From: JAENVT01 sp963720775
GTDB lineage: Bacteria; Actinomycetota; Acidimicrobiia; Acidimicrobiales; Ilumatobacteraceae
Length of the DNA stretch: 64,000 nucleotides
Direction: 5' to 3'
NCBI GenBank assembly: GCA_963720775.1
Contig: CAVRGR010000006.1
Coordinates: forward strand, 806,001 to 870,000
Shown: piece after piece, positions 15,370-24,227 of the stretch
Layout of the letters: every line of letters starts with the position of its first letter
Numbering within the stretch: the stretch's first letter is position 1
The notes under the pieces: generated by a model
The model's input: the letters and a program-made list of their open reading frames with translations, nothing else
The model's database searches: none
What the model was told of the DNA's origin: nothing
Program-made: the position numbers and the translations under genes

Positions 15370-16953
15370 GTGATGAGCGACTCCAAGCGCACCGACTCCG
15401 GTATCGAGGTCAAAGCGCTGTACGGGCCGGAGGATCTCGCCGGCTGGGACGCAGCCGAACGGCTCGGTGAGCCGGGCAAGCCTCCGTATACGCGCGGCAT
15501 CTATCCATCGATGTACCGCGGCAGGTTGTGGACGATGCGCCAGTACGCCGGCTTCGGCACGGCGCGGTCGACCAACGAGCGATTCAAGTTCTTGCTGAAC
15601 GCCGGTCAGACGGGACTGTCGTGCGCCTTCGACCTGCCGACGCAGATGGGTTACGACAGCGATCACCCGCGGGCCGAGGGCGAGGTCGGAAGGGTCGGCG
15701 TGGCCATCGACTCGATCGCCGACATGCGCGTGCTGCTGGCCGACATCCCGCTCGACACGGCATCGATGAGCATGACCATCAACTCCACAGCAGCAATCCT
15801 GCTGCTGCTCTACGAGTTGGTTGCCGACGAGCAGGGCGTGCCCGCGGCCGAGATCAGCGGCACGATCCAGAACGACATCTTGAAGGAGTACATCGCTCGC
15901 GGCACGTACGTGTACCCACCGCGGCCGAGCATGCGGATCATCACCGACAGCTTCCAATACTGCGCGGCGAACGTGCCGAAGTGGAACACGATCTCGATCT
16001 CCGGCTACCACATTCGTGAAGCCGGCAGCACCGCTGTGCAGGAGATCGCCTTCACCATCGCCAATGGCATCGCCTACGTCGAAGCGGCCATCTCCTCGGG
16101 CATGGACATCGATGCGTTTGCGCCTCGGCTGAGCTTCTTCTGGAACGCCCACAACAACTTCTTCGAAGAGGTCGCCAAGTACCGTGCCGCGCGACGCATC
16201 TGGTACCGGCTGATGAACGAACGCTTCGGTGCCAAGAAGGAGTCGAGCAAGCTCCTGCGCTTCCACGCCCAGACGGGTGGCTCGACGCTCACCGCTCAGC
16301 AACCCGAGAACAACGTCGTGCGCGTCGCAGTCCAGTCGATGGCGGCCGTCATGGGTGGCACGCAGAGCCTGCACACCAACGGCTTCGACGAGGCATTGAG
16401 CCTCCCCTCGCAACAGGCGGCACAGGTTGCGCTGCGCACCCAGCAGATCATCGGGTACGAGACCGGCATCACCGATACCCCCGATCCACTTGCGGGCTCC
16501 TACTTCGTCGAGTCGCTCACCGACGAAGTCGAGCGATTGGCGTGGGAGTACATCGCTCGCATCGACGAGATCGGCGGCGCCGTCGCCGGCATCGAGGCCG
16601 GGTTCCAACAGGGCGAGATCGAGCAAGCTGCGTACGAGTACGCCAAGTCGATCGACGACAACGAGCGCGTCATCGTCGGCCTCAACAAGTTCGCCGTGCC
16701 GGCCGGCGGCGACGCGGCCACCTTCCCGATGGATCCAGACCTCGAGCGTGGGCAGAAAGCCTCTCTGTCCGAGTTCAAGGCGGCGCGCGACCCGGCCTTG
16801 ATCGAGGCCCGCCTCGCCGACGTGACCGCCGCTGCGAAAGGCACGCAGAACGTTCTGTATCCGATGAAGGAAGCCCTCCGCGCCAACGCGACGCTCGGTG
16901 AGGTCAGCGATGCCTTGCGCGCCGTGTTCGGCGTCTACCGCTCCGGATCGTGA
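15370..16953 (+). CDS. Methylmalonyl-CoA mutase-type AdoCbl mutase, large subunit
   Basis: 527 residues, the length of a catalytic subunit without the B12-binding domain. PPYTRGIYPSMYRGRLWTMR, QYAGFGTARSTNERFKFLL, FDLPTQMGYDSDHP, SGTIQNDILKEYIARGTYVYPP, FHAQTGGSTLTAQQPENN and SLHTNGFDEALSLPS are all diagnostic. The Tyr of SMYRGR fits methylmalonyl-CoA, but isobutyryl- or 2-hydroxyisobutyryl-type substrates cannot be excluded. These enzymes rearrange the acyl-CoA carbon skeleton by a radical reaction. The partner subunit with the DxHxxG cobalamin motif is not next door. TACGCT sits six nt before the GTG; an ATG follows directly as codon 2. Confidence 0.92.
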   Translation: MMSDSKRTDSGIEVKALYGPEDLAGWDAAERLGEPGKPPYTRGIYPSMYRGRLWTMRQYAGFGTARSTNERFKFLLNAGQTGLSCAFDLPTQMGYDSDHPRAEGEVGRVGVAIDSIADMRVLLADIPLDTASMSMTINSTAAILLLLYELVADEQGVPAAEISGTIQNDILKEYIARGTYVYPPRPSMRIITDSFQYCAANVPKWNTISISGYHIREAGSTAVQEIAFTIANGIAYVEAAISSGMDIDAFAPRLSFFWNAHNNFFEEVAKYRAARRIWYRLMNERFGAKKESSKLLRFHAQTGGSTLTAQQPENNVVRVAVQSMAAVMGGTQSLHTNGFDEALSLPSQQAAQVALRTQQIIGYETGITDTPDPLAGSYFVESLTDEVERLAWEYIARIDEIGGAVAGIEAGFQQGEIEQAAYEYAKSIDDNERVIVGLNKFAVPAGGDAATFPMDPDLERGQKASLSEFKAARDPALIEARLADVTAAAKGTQNVLYPMKEALRANATLGEVSDALRAVFGVYRSGS

Positions 16954-16983
16954 GAGGTGCTGGCGATCGAGCAGTGAGAATCG

Positions 16984-17472
16984 ATGGATGAGACGCCGGC
17001 GCCTTCAGCGCTGTCGCTGCTCGACTACCTGCTCGACGAGATCCGGGAAACATCGGGGCTGCTGAGGGTTGCCGACCTGGCACGCTCCGGCGAGCGTCCG
17101 TGGTGGCGCACGTTCACCTTCGGGTTGATCCGCAGCCCGACCGAGGTGACTGCTGATCTCGGATTGCTCTACATCGGCCAGAACATCGACAGGGCTCGAG
17201 ATCACTGGCGCGAGGCGCTATCGCTGTGCGCCCAACTCGAACCGATGCTGCCGGCGAGCGAGGTGCTGGCCCGCCTTCACTCCCAGCTGACCGAGGCAGG
17301 GCTTCACGACGTTCTTCCCCAACTTCAGCACGACGCGATCCCGTCTCCCGTGAAGGAGATGAACGTTCACCTTGCCGGTGTGGTCGACAAGATCCGTGAA
17401 TGCGACCGGCTCGTCGTCACCGCTCGCAGCCGTTTGATGCTGGAACGAATGCGCGACGAGCCCACCGGTTAG
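16984..17472 (+). CDS. Hypothetical helical protein downstream of the mutase
   Basis: 162 residues, soluble, mostly helical and rich in Leu, Arg and Glu (LLDYLLDEIRETSGLLRVADL, RSPTEVTADLGLLYIGQNID, REALSLCAQLEPMLPASEVL). It lacks a cobalamin-binding DxHxxG motif, so it is not the missing mutase subunit, and it lacks the Walker motif of a MeaB chaperone. It starts 30 bp after the mutase and may share its transcript. I recognise no family. Confidence 0.55.
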   Translation: MDETPAPSALSLLDYLLDEIRETSGLLRVADLARSGERPWWRTFTFGLIRSPTEVTADLGLLYIGQNIDRARDHWREALSLCAQLEPMLPASEVLARLHSQLTEAGLHDVLPQLQHDAIPSPVKEMNVHLAGVVDKIRECDRLVVTARSRLMLERMRDEPTG

Positions 17473-17502
17473 ACGAAGGCGGCGCAGGGCGCGGATTCGA
17501 AC

Positions 17503-18525
17503 TCACCCGGTGCCGGCGAGCTCCGCAGCGATGAAGATGATCTGGTCCTCCTGACCACCCACCAACTTCTGCTCACCGCACTTCATCAACACATCGGCTC
17601 CGCTGACGCCGTACTGCTCGGCGGCACGGAAGGCGTGCTTCAAGAAGCTGGAGTACACACCGGCGTAGCCCATCACCAGGGCGAGACGATCGATGATGCA
17701 CTCGCTGTCCATCACCGGGCGGACGACGTCTTCGGCGGCGTCCATCAGTGCCAGCACGTCGATGCCGGTCTTGATGCCCAGCCGATCCGCGACGGCCGCG
17801 AACACCTCATTTCGCGTGTTGCCGGCACCGGCACCGAACCCGCGCACCGAACCATCGATCTGCACGGCTCCGGCACGGAAGGCGATCACCGAGTTGGCGA
17901 CAGCGATGCCGAGGTTGTCGTGCCCATGGAAGCCGATCTGGGCGTCGCTGCCGACCTCGGCGACGGCCGCTTCGACGCGATGCTGCACATCCTCCAGAAT
18001 CATGGCTCCGGCCGAATCGACGACGTAGACGCACTGGCAACCTGCATCGGCCATGATCCGCGCCTGCTTGGCGATCAACTCGGGTGGCTGGCTGTGCGCC
18101 ATCATCAAGAAGCCGACGGTCTCCAGGCCCAGCGAGCGAGCCAGGCCGAAGTGCTGGATCGACACGTCGGCTTCCGTGCAATGCGTGGCAACTCGCACGA
18201 TCGAGAGGCCGATGTCGTGGATGAAGCGAATGTCGTCCATCGTGCCGATGCCGGGAACCATCAGCGCAGCGATCTTGGCGTGCTCGGCAGTCTCGACTGC
18301 GGCCTTCATCAGCAGTCGCTCGTCGGTCAGCGAGAACCCGTAGTTGAACGACGATCCGCCCAGGCCGTCGCCATGGGTGACCTCGATCACCGGCATTCCC
18401 GCGGCGTCGAGCGCGGCAACGACATCGCGCACCTGCTGTTCGGTGAACTGGTGGTTCTTGGCGTGCGACCCATCGCGCAGACAGGTGTCGGTCATGCGCA
18501 CGTCGAGCGTCGATGAGTAGGGCAT
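17503..18525 (-). CDS. dmpG: 4-hydroxy-2-oxovalerate aldolase
   Basis: 340 residues. RMTDTCLRDGSHAKNHQFTE opens the HMGL-like TIM barrel; FNYGFS, CQCVYVVDSAGAM, IGFHGHDNLGIAVANSVIAF with the metal histidines, and GAGAGNTRNE are conserved. The enzyme cleaves 4-hydroxy-2-oxovalerate to pyruvate and acetaldehyde in meta-cleavage pathways and passes the aldehyde through a tunnel to its partner dehydrogenase. Start and upstream stop overlap as TGATG, so it is translationally coupled to dmpF, as expected for the stable complex. Confidence 0.95.
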   Translation of the reverse strand: MPYSSTLDVRMTDTCLRDGSHAKNHQFTEQQVRDVVAALDAAGMPVIEVTHGDGLGGSSFNYGFSLTDERLLMKAAVETAEHAKIAALMVPGIGTMDDIRFIHDIGLSIVRVATHCTEADVSIQHFGLARSLGLETVGFLMMAHSQPPELIAKQARIMADAGCQCVYVVDSAGAMILEDVQHRVEAAVAEVGSDAQIGFHGHDNLGIAVANSVIAFRAGAVQIDGSVRGFGAGAGNTRNEVFAAVADRLGIKTGIDVLALMDAAEDVVRPVMDSECIIDRLALVMGYAGVYSSFLKHAFRAAEQYGVSGADVLMKCGEQKLVGGQEDQIIFIAAELAGTG

Positions 18526-19415
18526 CAGTTGGTTCCCTTCATGTGGGCGGCGATCCGATTGCCGGTCGCCGCCGCGGCAGCGGTCATGATGTCGAGGTTC
18601 CCGGCGTACGGAGGGAAGTAGTCGCCGGCGCCTTCGACTTCGACCAGCACGGCGAGTCGGGGAGTGCCGTCACGTGACTCGCCGAACTGTGGAGGCGACT
18701 TCAGCCGGTAGCCAGGGACGTATTGAGCGACGTTGGCAACAGCGTCCTCGACCGCCTTGGTGATCAGCTTCTCGTCGGCGTCTCTTGGCAACTGGCAGAA
18801 GATCGTGTCGCGCATGATCAGCGGCGGATCCGCCGGGTTGAGCACGATGATCGCCTTGCCGCGGCCCGCGCGACCGACCTCGGCGATGGCCCGCGATGTG
18901 GTGCGGGTGAACTCGTCGATGTTCGCCCGCGTGCCCGGACCGGCCGACACCGAGGCCACGGTGGCCACGATCTCGGCGTAGTCGACCTCGGTGACGGCAG
19001 CGACGGCGTGCACGATCGGGATCGTCGCCTGGCCCGCACAGGTGACCATGTTGAGGTTCATCGCGTCGAGGTGTTCGTCGAGATTTGCGGTGGGCACCAC
19101 GAAGGGTCCCACTGCCGCCGGGGTGAGGTCGATGGCGCGGATGCCGAGATCGGAGTATCGCGGCGCATTGGCAACGTGCACGTATGCGCTTGTCGCCTCG
19201 AACACGAGGTCGGGTGGTTCCTTCTGGGCGAGCAACCAGTCGACCCCGTCGGCCGATGCCTCGAGACCCATCTTCCGGGCTCGCTCGAGTCCATCGCTTC
19301 GTGGATCGACCCCCACCATGTATCGCGGCTCGATCACATCCGAGCGCAACAGCTTGTACATCAGGTCGGTTCCGATGTTCCCGGATCCGACGATCGCTGC
19401 AGTCAGCTTGGCCAT
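18525..19415 (-). CDS. dmpF: Acetaldehyde dehydrogenase (acylating)
   Basis: 296 residues. AAIVGSGNIGTDLMYKLLRS (NAD-binding), VTCAGQATIPIVHAV with the catalytic cysteine, ADPPLIMRDTIFCQLP and the closing KSPPQFGES...VEVEGAGDYFPPYAGNLDI block identify DmpF/MhpF. It oxidises acetaldehyde with NAD+ and CoA to acetyl-CoA. I start at the ATG 19415, six nt after CAGAGT; the longer frame adds six residues. The operator at 19458 lies 43 bp upstream. Confidence 0.95.
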   Translation of the reverse strand: MAKLTAAIVGSGNIGTDLMYKLLRSDVIEPRYMVGVDPRSDGLERARKMGLEASADGVDWLLAQKEPPDLVFEATSAYVHVANAPRYSDLGIRAIDLTPAAVGPFVVPTANLDEHLDAMNLNMVTCAGQATIPIVHAVAAVTEVDYAEIVATVASVSAGPGTRANIDEFTRTTSRAIAEVGRAGRGKAIIVLNPADPPLIMRDTIFCQLPRDADEKLITKAVEDAVANVAQYVPGYRLKSPPQFGESRDGTPRLAVLVEVEGAGDYFPPYAGNLDIMTAAAAATGNRIAAHMKGTN

Positions 19416-19457
19416 CCCGCTACTCTGCCCCAACGCTCACACCGGAGGAAGGGCTTG

Positions 19458-19476
19458 CGTTCCTATGTGCGGAACG
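19458..19476. promoter_or_regulatory. Aromatic-regulon operator, site 1
   Basis: CGTTCC-TATGTGC-GGAACG, a perfect 6+6 palindrome with a 7-bp spacer, 43 bp upstream of the dmpF-dmpG operon. One of six sites of identical spacing in the island. Confidence 0.75.
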
Positions 19477-19481
19477 GCTGC

Positions 19482-20405
19482 TCAGTCGAAGCCGGCAGAG
19501 AGCTCGGCGACGACCTCGGCGGCGGTCATCACCCTGTCGATGGCTCCCACGGATCGGCCGGCGTACAAGGCCATGGCGCTGATGTCGCCGGTGGTGTCGC
19601 GGTTCGGTGAGCTGGCGCCGAATCGCACCATCTGCACAGGCTTGCCATCGCGGGACATCGTTTCGCCGACGACATCGGCGGGCGCTGCCTCCGCTGCGTC
19701 AATCGCCGAGCGCAGCACGCGGTGCGGAGCATTCGGCCAGCCGACTCCGAACGCCTCGGTGAGCACCGAGTCGTCGGTTCGAGCGGCGACGAGTGCTTCG
19801 ATGTAAGCGGGATGGGCGTACGACTCCCGTGTCGCCACGAAGCGCGTACCCACTCGAACGGCGTCGGCGCCCAGGGCGATGGCGGCGCGCACCGCTGCGG
19901 CCGTTCCTATGCCGCCGGCTGCGACGATCGGAACATCGACTTCGGACCGCACCGCGGGGACCAGTTCGGCCAGTGGGACATGGCCACGAACATGACCTCC
20001 GGCTTCCACGCCTTGGGCGATCACGTAGCGACAGCCGGCGTCGACCGCGGCCTTGGCCTCGTCGACGGAGCCCACCTGCCACCCACAGATCACGTCGGCC
20101 GGCACGCGGGATGGGTCGGGCCATTCGTAGAAGAACTCGACGATCGGTAGACGAGATGTCAGCAGTTCGACGACATCGGGTAGCACGAAGTGACTGATGC
20201 ACGTACAGCCGATGGGAGCGGAGGTCAGCCTGGCTACCTCGTCGAGGTGCCGCTCGATGAGTGCGCGTGGTTGGCGGCCGACACCGATCATCCCCAGTCC
20301 GCCGGCGTTGGACACAGCCGCAGCGAGCGTTGCCGTTGCCGTGCCACTCATACCCGCCTGTTGAAGCGGCAGCTTGCTGCCCACGAGCTCGGTGAAGCGG
20401 TTCAT
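19482..20405 (-). CDS. Nitronate monooxygenase family flavoprotein
   Basis: 307 residues. LPLQQAGMSGTATATLAAAV, NAGGLGMIGVGR, CRYVIAQGVEAGGHVRGH, VPIVAAGGIGTAAAVRAAIA and LGADAVRVGTRFVATRES are the FMN-binding TIM-barrel motifs of the nitronate monooxygenase/2-nitropropane dioxygenase family; the VEAGGH histidine is the usual catalytic base. These enzymes oxidise alkyl nitronates or, in other branches, reduce quinones. Its place upstream of dmpF may be chance; regulon site 1 lies between this gene's stop and dmpF. AGGACT lies six nt before the ATG. Confidence 0.85.
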   Translation of the reverse strand: MNRFTELVGSKLPLQQAGMSGTATATLAAAVSNAGGLGMIGVGRQPRALIERHLDEVARLTSAPIGCTCISHFVLPDVVELLTSRLPIVEFFYEWPDPSRVPADVICGWQVGSVDEAKAAVDAGCRYVIAQGVEAGGHVRGHVPLAELVPAVRSEVDVPIVAAGGIGTAAAVRAAIALGADAVRVGTRFVATRESYAHPAYIEALVAARTDDSVLTEAFGVGWPNAPHRVLRSAIDAAEAAPADVVGETMSRDGKPVQMVRFGASSPNRDTTGDISAMALYAGRSVGAIDRVMTAAEVVAELSAGFD

Positions 20406-20481
20406 GTCCGTAGTCCTACGCGATCGGGCCGGGCGAGTCCAAGCGGACGTGGAGCCGATGCGTCGTCACTACGCTCTCGGG

Positions 20482-20718
20482 ATGGGCGATGCGAAGAAGC
20501 AGGGTTCCGAGGACTGGCAGCCGGCGACCTCTCGCCCGGGAGAGCTGTACACACCGGCGGGGCAGATTCGGTCGGTCGGTAGCTTCTTCACGGGGCTGAA
20601 GAACAAGGATCCGCACCTCAAGTCGTACCGGCGGCCGATGCAGCGCGTCGGGCTCTTCTTCCTGGCCATCGCCGCAGCCATCGTGGCGATCGCGATCCTG
20701 GCCCAGGCGCTGTTCTGA
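20482..20718 (+). CDS. Small C-tail-anchored protein
   Basis: 78 residues. A polar N-terminal part (MGDAKKQGSEDWQPATSRPG, IRSVGSFFTGLKNKD) ends in one hydrophobic span, VGLFFLAIAAAIVAIAILAQ, at the extreme C-terminus. That topology puts the bulk in the cytoplasm. TACGCT six nt before the ATG at 20482 supports this start over an in-frame ATG 24 nt upstream. No family recognised. Confidence 0.55.
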   Translation: MGDAKKQGSEDWQPATSRPGELYTPAGQIRSVGSFFTGLKNKDPHLKSYRRPMQRVGLFFLAIAAAIVAIAILAQALF

Positions 20719-20837
20719 TCAGTGCTGGACGGAGTATCTCTGGATGTGATTTGTGATGCCTTCATATCGCTGAGAGCTATGTGGGATATGGGTTTGCGGG
20801 TTGATCGGCTGATCGAACACCAGTACGATTCCGGGCT

Positions 20838-21990
20838 ATGGTGATCGCTGCGGGCCCGCTCGACGAGGTCGTGTTGTCGGCTGACGAGTTCGTCGCCGGC
20901 GTGGGCCGCCCATGAACGCCAAGCGGCCCGTTTGGCGTTGGCTGCGCGTCGCTTGGAGGTGTGCGGCGAGTGGGCCGCTGATGGGTCGGTGTCGATGGCG
21001 GCGTGGTTGCGTCACCGTTGCCGGATGAGCAACCGTGACGCAGCAGGGTTGGTGCATCGTGGCCGCTTCTTGGACACGTTCACGGCGATCGCCGACGCAG
21101 CATGCACGGGTGTGTTGTCTGCGGGTCAGGTCACCGCGTTGAAGGTGTCGTGCCCGACGGCGACCGAGCCGGTGATGCACGCCCAACAAGCGCAACTGGT
21201 GGCCATCGTCGCGTCGTTGTCGGTTGCCGACAGCGAACGTGCCGCGCAGGTGTGGCGTCAGCGGGCCGAAGCTCTGATCGACTTGCCCGAACCCGTCGAG
21301 GCGGATCGGGAGTTGTCGTTGGCTCGCACCCCGGATGGGTTGGTCGGCAAGTTCGTGCTCGACCCGGCCGGGGCGTTGCACTTCGAGCAGGCGATCCGCA
21401 TCGCTTCGACCTGGGATAGCGGTGACAGCCGTTCGAACCGGTGTCGTTCGGCTGAACGCGCTGGTCGATGTCTGTGCGTTCTTCAATGCCAACCACGACC
21501 GTGGCGGTACCCCGCGGCAACGCCCCCACGTCGACCTGCTCGTCGACGAGGAAGCGTTGGCGGGTTCGCCGGTCGCGTGGACCACCGATCACGCCTATCG
21601 TCGGTTCGTCGAGCACCGATGCGTTGTTGTGTGATTGCGTGATCCACCGTGTTGTGCGTGCCGGCAACGCGGTGCTCAGCTACGGGCGGGCCACTCGTAG
21701 CGTGCCAGCCCGATCTGTTCCGTGCCGTTGCCGTGCGCGATGGCGGCTGCCGGTTCCCCGGCTGCGACCGCAAGATCGCCTGGTGCGACGGTCACCACAT
21801 CCGCTACTGGCGCCACCTCGGGTTGACCGAGTTGGACAACCTGGTGTTGTTGTGCAACCGCCACCACCACCTCATCCACCAACCCGGCTGGCACCTCAAA
21901 CTCCTCCCCGACAGCTACCTCGAAGTCACCCAACCCGACGGGACCACACGAACCAGCCAACCACACAACCAACCAGCACGAAGCCCATGA
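20838..21990 (+). pseudogene. Frameshifted DUF222/HNH endonuclease (13E12 type)
   Basis: Fragments of one DUF222-HNH protein are spread over several frames: LDEVVLSADEFVAGV, then AHERQAARLALAARRLEVCG through RTPDGLVGKFVLDPAGALHF, then LNALVDVCAFF...PHVDLLVDEEALAG, then DALLCDCVIHRVVRAGNAVL and LSYGRATRSVP, and finally DLFRAVAVRDGGCRFPGCD with the HNH motif WCDGHHIRYW...LDNLVLLCNRHHHLIH. At least four frame changes are needed, one of them an extra C near 21710, so the gene is dead. These proteins are repeated many times in actinobacterial genomes and are thought to be mobile or phage-linked. The fragment still covers nearly the full length. Confidence 0.85.
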
Positions 21991-22508
21991 ACCCCGAAGT
22001 CCTGTACCACTTCAGCGAAGATCCGAACATCACGAGATTCGTGCCGCACGTTCCGCGGACCAACCCCGAGCATCGGCGCGCCGTGTGGGCGATCGATGCC
22101 GAACACGCGCCGCTGTACTGGTTCCCGCGCGACTGTCCGCGGGTCACGGTCTGGCCGCTGCAACCCGACGATCTCGTGAAGTTCCAGCAGCGGTTCGCCA
22201 CTGCAGCCAGCCGGCTGCACGCGATGGAATCAAGCTGGCTCGAGCGCATGCGCACCACTCGGATCTACCGCTACGAGTTCGAACCCACGAGCTTTGTGCC
22301 CTGGGACGAGGCGAACGGTCAGTGGATCGCCGAGCGCGAGATCGTGCCCATCTCAGTGACTCACGTGGACGATCTCCTGGAGGCGCATGCGCTGGCGGGG
22401 ATCGAGTTGCGGATCGTTCCGTCGTTGTGGCCGCTGCACGACGTAGCTGTCGGTGGTGAGTTCGACTTCAGCATGGTGCGAATGCACAACGCCAAGCAGC
22501 GCAGCTAA
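21987..22508 (+). CDS. DUF6886-like protein
   Basis: 173 residues. LYHFSEDPNITRFVPHVPRT, VWAIDAEHAPLYWFPRDCPRV and YRYEFEPTSFVPWDEANGQW are the hallmarks of this conserved family, found in many bacteria and without known function. The ATG overlaps the end of the DUF222 pseudogene. Its stop overlaps the convergent oxalocrotonate decarboxylase gene by four bases. Confidence 0.75.
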   Translation: MNPEVLYHFSEDPNITRFVPHVPRTNPEHRRAVWAIDAEHAPLYWFPRDCPRVTVWPLQPDDLVKFQQRFATAASRLHAMESSWLERMRTTRIYRYEFEPTSFVPWDEANGQWIAEREIVPISVTHVDDLLEAHALAGIELRIVPSLWPLHDVAVGGEFDFSMVRMHNAKQRS

Positions 22509-23290
22509 GCGAAGCGCACCCCGACGGTGCCGAGGTGCTGAACGCGAGCTGTGACATGGTCACCGGCGTGAACGGCCACCGCCTCGGTGACACCACCGGT
22601 CATCACCAGGCTGCCCGCCGGCAGAGCCTGGCCGGAGTCGGCGAGCCACTTCACCAACGCCACGACCGACGCCGCGGGATGACCCATCACCGCCGCGCCT
22701 GCCGCGGTTCCGACCAACTCGCCATTGCGCTCCATCACGACACCGAGCAGGCGGAGATCCAGTCCGACGGGCCGGCGTGGCGAACCACCGACCACGTAGC
22801 GCGCGGCTGACGTGTTGTCGGCGATCACGCTCTGCACATCGAACTTGAAGTCCTTGAACCGCGAATCGATCACCTCGATCGCCGGCAGCACGAACTCGGT
22901 CGCGGCAAGCACTTCGTCGATGGACACATCACCTGACAACTCCTTGGAGGTGACGAAGGCGATCTCCGCCTCCACCTTCGGGTGGATGAGCTCTGTCATG
23001 TCGACCACCCCGCCGTCGGGCACGCAGGTGTCGCCCATCAGCACGCCGAACACGGGGGTATCGAGGCCCATCTGCACCATCTTCGCCTTGGAGGTGAGGC
23101 CGCCCTTGTAGCCGGTCAGCCGCCGGCCGCTGGCCTGCCACCGCCGGCACAGCTCCGCCTGCACGGCATAGCCATCGACCACGTCCATGGCGGGTTGGGC
23201 GTCGGTGAGCTTGACGATCTCGGCTGCGTCGCGCTGGGCGTCGTCGACGATGCCCGCCAGATCGGCGATCACTGCTGCGGAAAGTGCCAT
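22505..23290 (-). CDS. dmpH: 4-oxalocrotonate decarboxylase
   Basis: 261 residues. GYKGGLTSKAKMVQMGLDTP, FGVLMGDT, LIHPKVEAEIAFVTSKEL and AIEVIDSRFKDFKF place it with DmpH/XylI, which decarboxylate 4-oxalocrotonate to 2-oxopent-4-enoate using Mg2+ bound by the conserved acids. The related hydratase DmpE has GKKVGATS instead of GYKGGLTS, which separates the two paralogues. The ATG at 23290 has an AAGGAG ribosome site eight nt upstream. It follows the hydratase by 25 bp, as the two enzymes form a complex that channels the unstable dienol. Confidence 0.85.
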   Translation of the reverse strand: MALSAAVIADLAGIVDDAQRDAAEIVKLTDAQPAMDVVDGYAVQAELCRRWQASGRRLTGYKGGLTSKAKMVQMGLDTPVFGVLMGDTCVPDGGVVDMTELIHPKVEAEIAFVTSKELSGDVSIDEVLAATEFVLPAIEVIDSRFKDFKFDVQSVIADNTSAARYVVGGSPRRPVGLDLRLLGVVMERNGELVGTAAGAAVMGHPAASVVALVKWLADSGQALPAGSLVMTGGVTEAVAVHAGDHVTARVQHLGTVGVRFA

Positions 23291-23315
23291 GACCAATGCT
23301 CCTTCTCGAATCGGC

Positions 23316-24122
23316 TTACTCGAACGTCACGGTGCAGCTGCCGAGTCCGCCGAACTCACACGTGATCGTCTGCGGTTCTCGCAACCACGCCATCACCGAC
23401 AGCGAACCCGTGAGGATCACCTCGCCCGCTCGGCACGGGGTTCCGAGCGAGGCCAGCGTGTTGGCCAACCAGACCAACGAATTGACAGGTGATCCCTTGA
23501 CGGCCGCGCCGGCACCAGTGGTGAACAGCTCTGCCTCAGGGTCGCCAGGCCGGCGAACATCGATCGTCATGCCGACCAGCGCGAGGTCGACGTCGAGTGG
23601 GTCGGTCTTCTGGGAGCCGAGCACGAAGACTCCGCAGGAGGCGTTGTCGGCCACCGTGTCGTTCACCTTGATGTCCCAGTTGTCGATGCGCGAGTCGACG
23701 ATCTCGAAGCATGGCACCACGTAGTCCGTGGCGCGCAGGACGTCGATTGCCGTGATGCCCGGGCCATCGAGATCGTGTTTCAGCACGAAAGCGACCTCGC
23801 CCTCGGCCCGTGGTTGAATCAGCGAGTCGAGGCGAATCGTGTTGCCGTCGCCGTACTGCATTCCCGACAGCAGCTGACCGAAGTCTGGCTCGAAGAGCCC
23901 GAGCATGTTCTGGACGGCCGCGCTCGTGGCCCCGACCTTCTTGCCGACGATCGTCTCACCCGCGTCGAGTTGGCGCTGCACCATTCTCGACTGGATCCTG
24001 TACGCGTCGCCGATGTCGAGGTCTGGGGCGCGGTCGCGCAGGTTCGGCACGGTTCGCCGCTCCATGAGTGCCGAGTAGAGCTCGTCGCCGTAGAAGTTGG
24101 TGTCGCTCGCGTCCAGGCTCAT
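23316..24122 (-). CDS. dmpE: 2-oxopent-4-enoate (2-keto-4-pentenoate) hydratase
   Basis: 268 residues. GKKVGATSAAVQNMLGLFEP, DFGQLLSGMQYGDG, QPRAEGEVAFVLKHDL, CFEIVDSRIDNWDIKVNDTV and DNASCGVFVLG match DmpE/XylJ/MhpD. The enzyme adds water to 2-hydroxypenta-2,4-dienoate to give 4-hydroxy-2-oxovalerate, the substrate of DmpG. It is the first gene of a dmpE-dmpH operon whose promoter region carries operator site 2. Confidence 0.92.
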   Translation of the reverse strand: MSLDASDTNFYGDELYSALMERRTVPNLRDRAPDLDIGDAYRIQSRMVQRQLDAGETIVGKKVGATSAAVQNMLGLFEPDFGQLLSGMQYGDGNTIRLDSLIQPRAEGEVAFVLKHDLDGPGITAIDVLRATDYVVPCFEIVDSRIDNWDIKVNDTVADNASCGVFVLGSQKTDPLDVDLALVGMTIDVRRPGDPEAELFTTGAGAAVKGSPVNSLVWLANTLASLGTPCRAGEVILTGSLSVMAWLREPQTITCEFGGLGSCTVTFE

Positions 24123-24165
24123 GGTCGAGCATCTTCATTCACGGCCGCTGCTCGCGGCAAGCTCC

Positions 24166-24184
24166 TGTTCCGGCGAACGGGACA
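24166..24184. promoter_or_regulatory. Aromatic-regulon operator, site 2
   Basis: TGTTCC-GGCGAAC-GGGACA keeps the 6+7+6 architecture with one non-pairing position per arm. It lies between the divergent dmpE (start 24122) and mini-ferredoxin (start 24228) genes and could serve both. Confidence 0.6.
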
Positions 24185-24227
24185 CTGTGATGAGCCCGAT
24201 CGCAGGACGGCGCGTACCCTGATCGTC

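Noticed and set aside
14068..16626. An 852-codon open frame on the minus strand covering the mutase gene
   Set aside because: Only its last 271 codons (14068-14883) have homology, to class II aldolase. The rest is antisense to the mutase and RidA genes with no family signature.
16984..17472. Small cobalamin-binding subunit of the mutase
   Set aside because: No DxHxxG motif and no flavodoxin-like strand pattern.
17490..17515. tRNA-like T-loop (GTTCGAATCC on the minus strand)
   Set aside because: The flanking bases do not pair as a T-stem and no acceptor, D or anticodon arms can be drawn. It overlaps the 3' end of dmpG.
24166..24184. Dismissing operator site 2 as chance
   Set aside because: It was nearly dropped because both arms deviate, but the exact 7-bp spacer and promoter position match the other sites, so it is kept at lower confidence.
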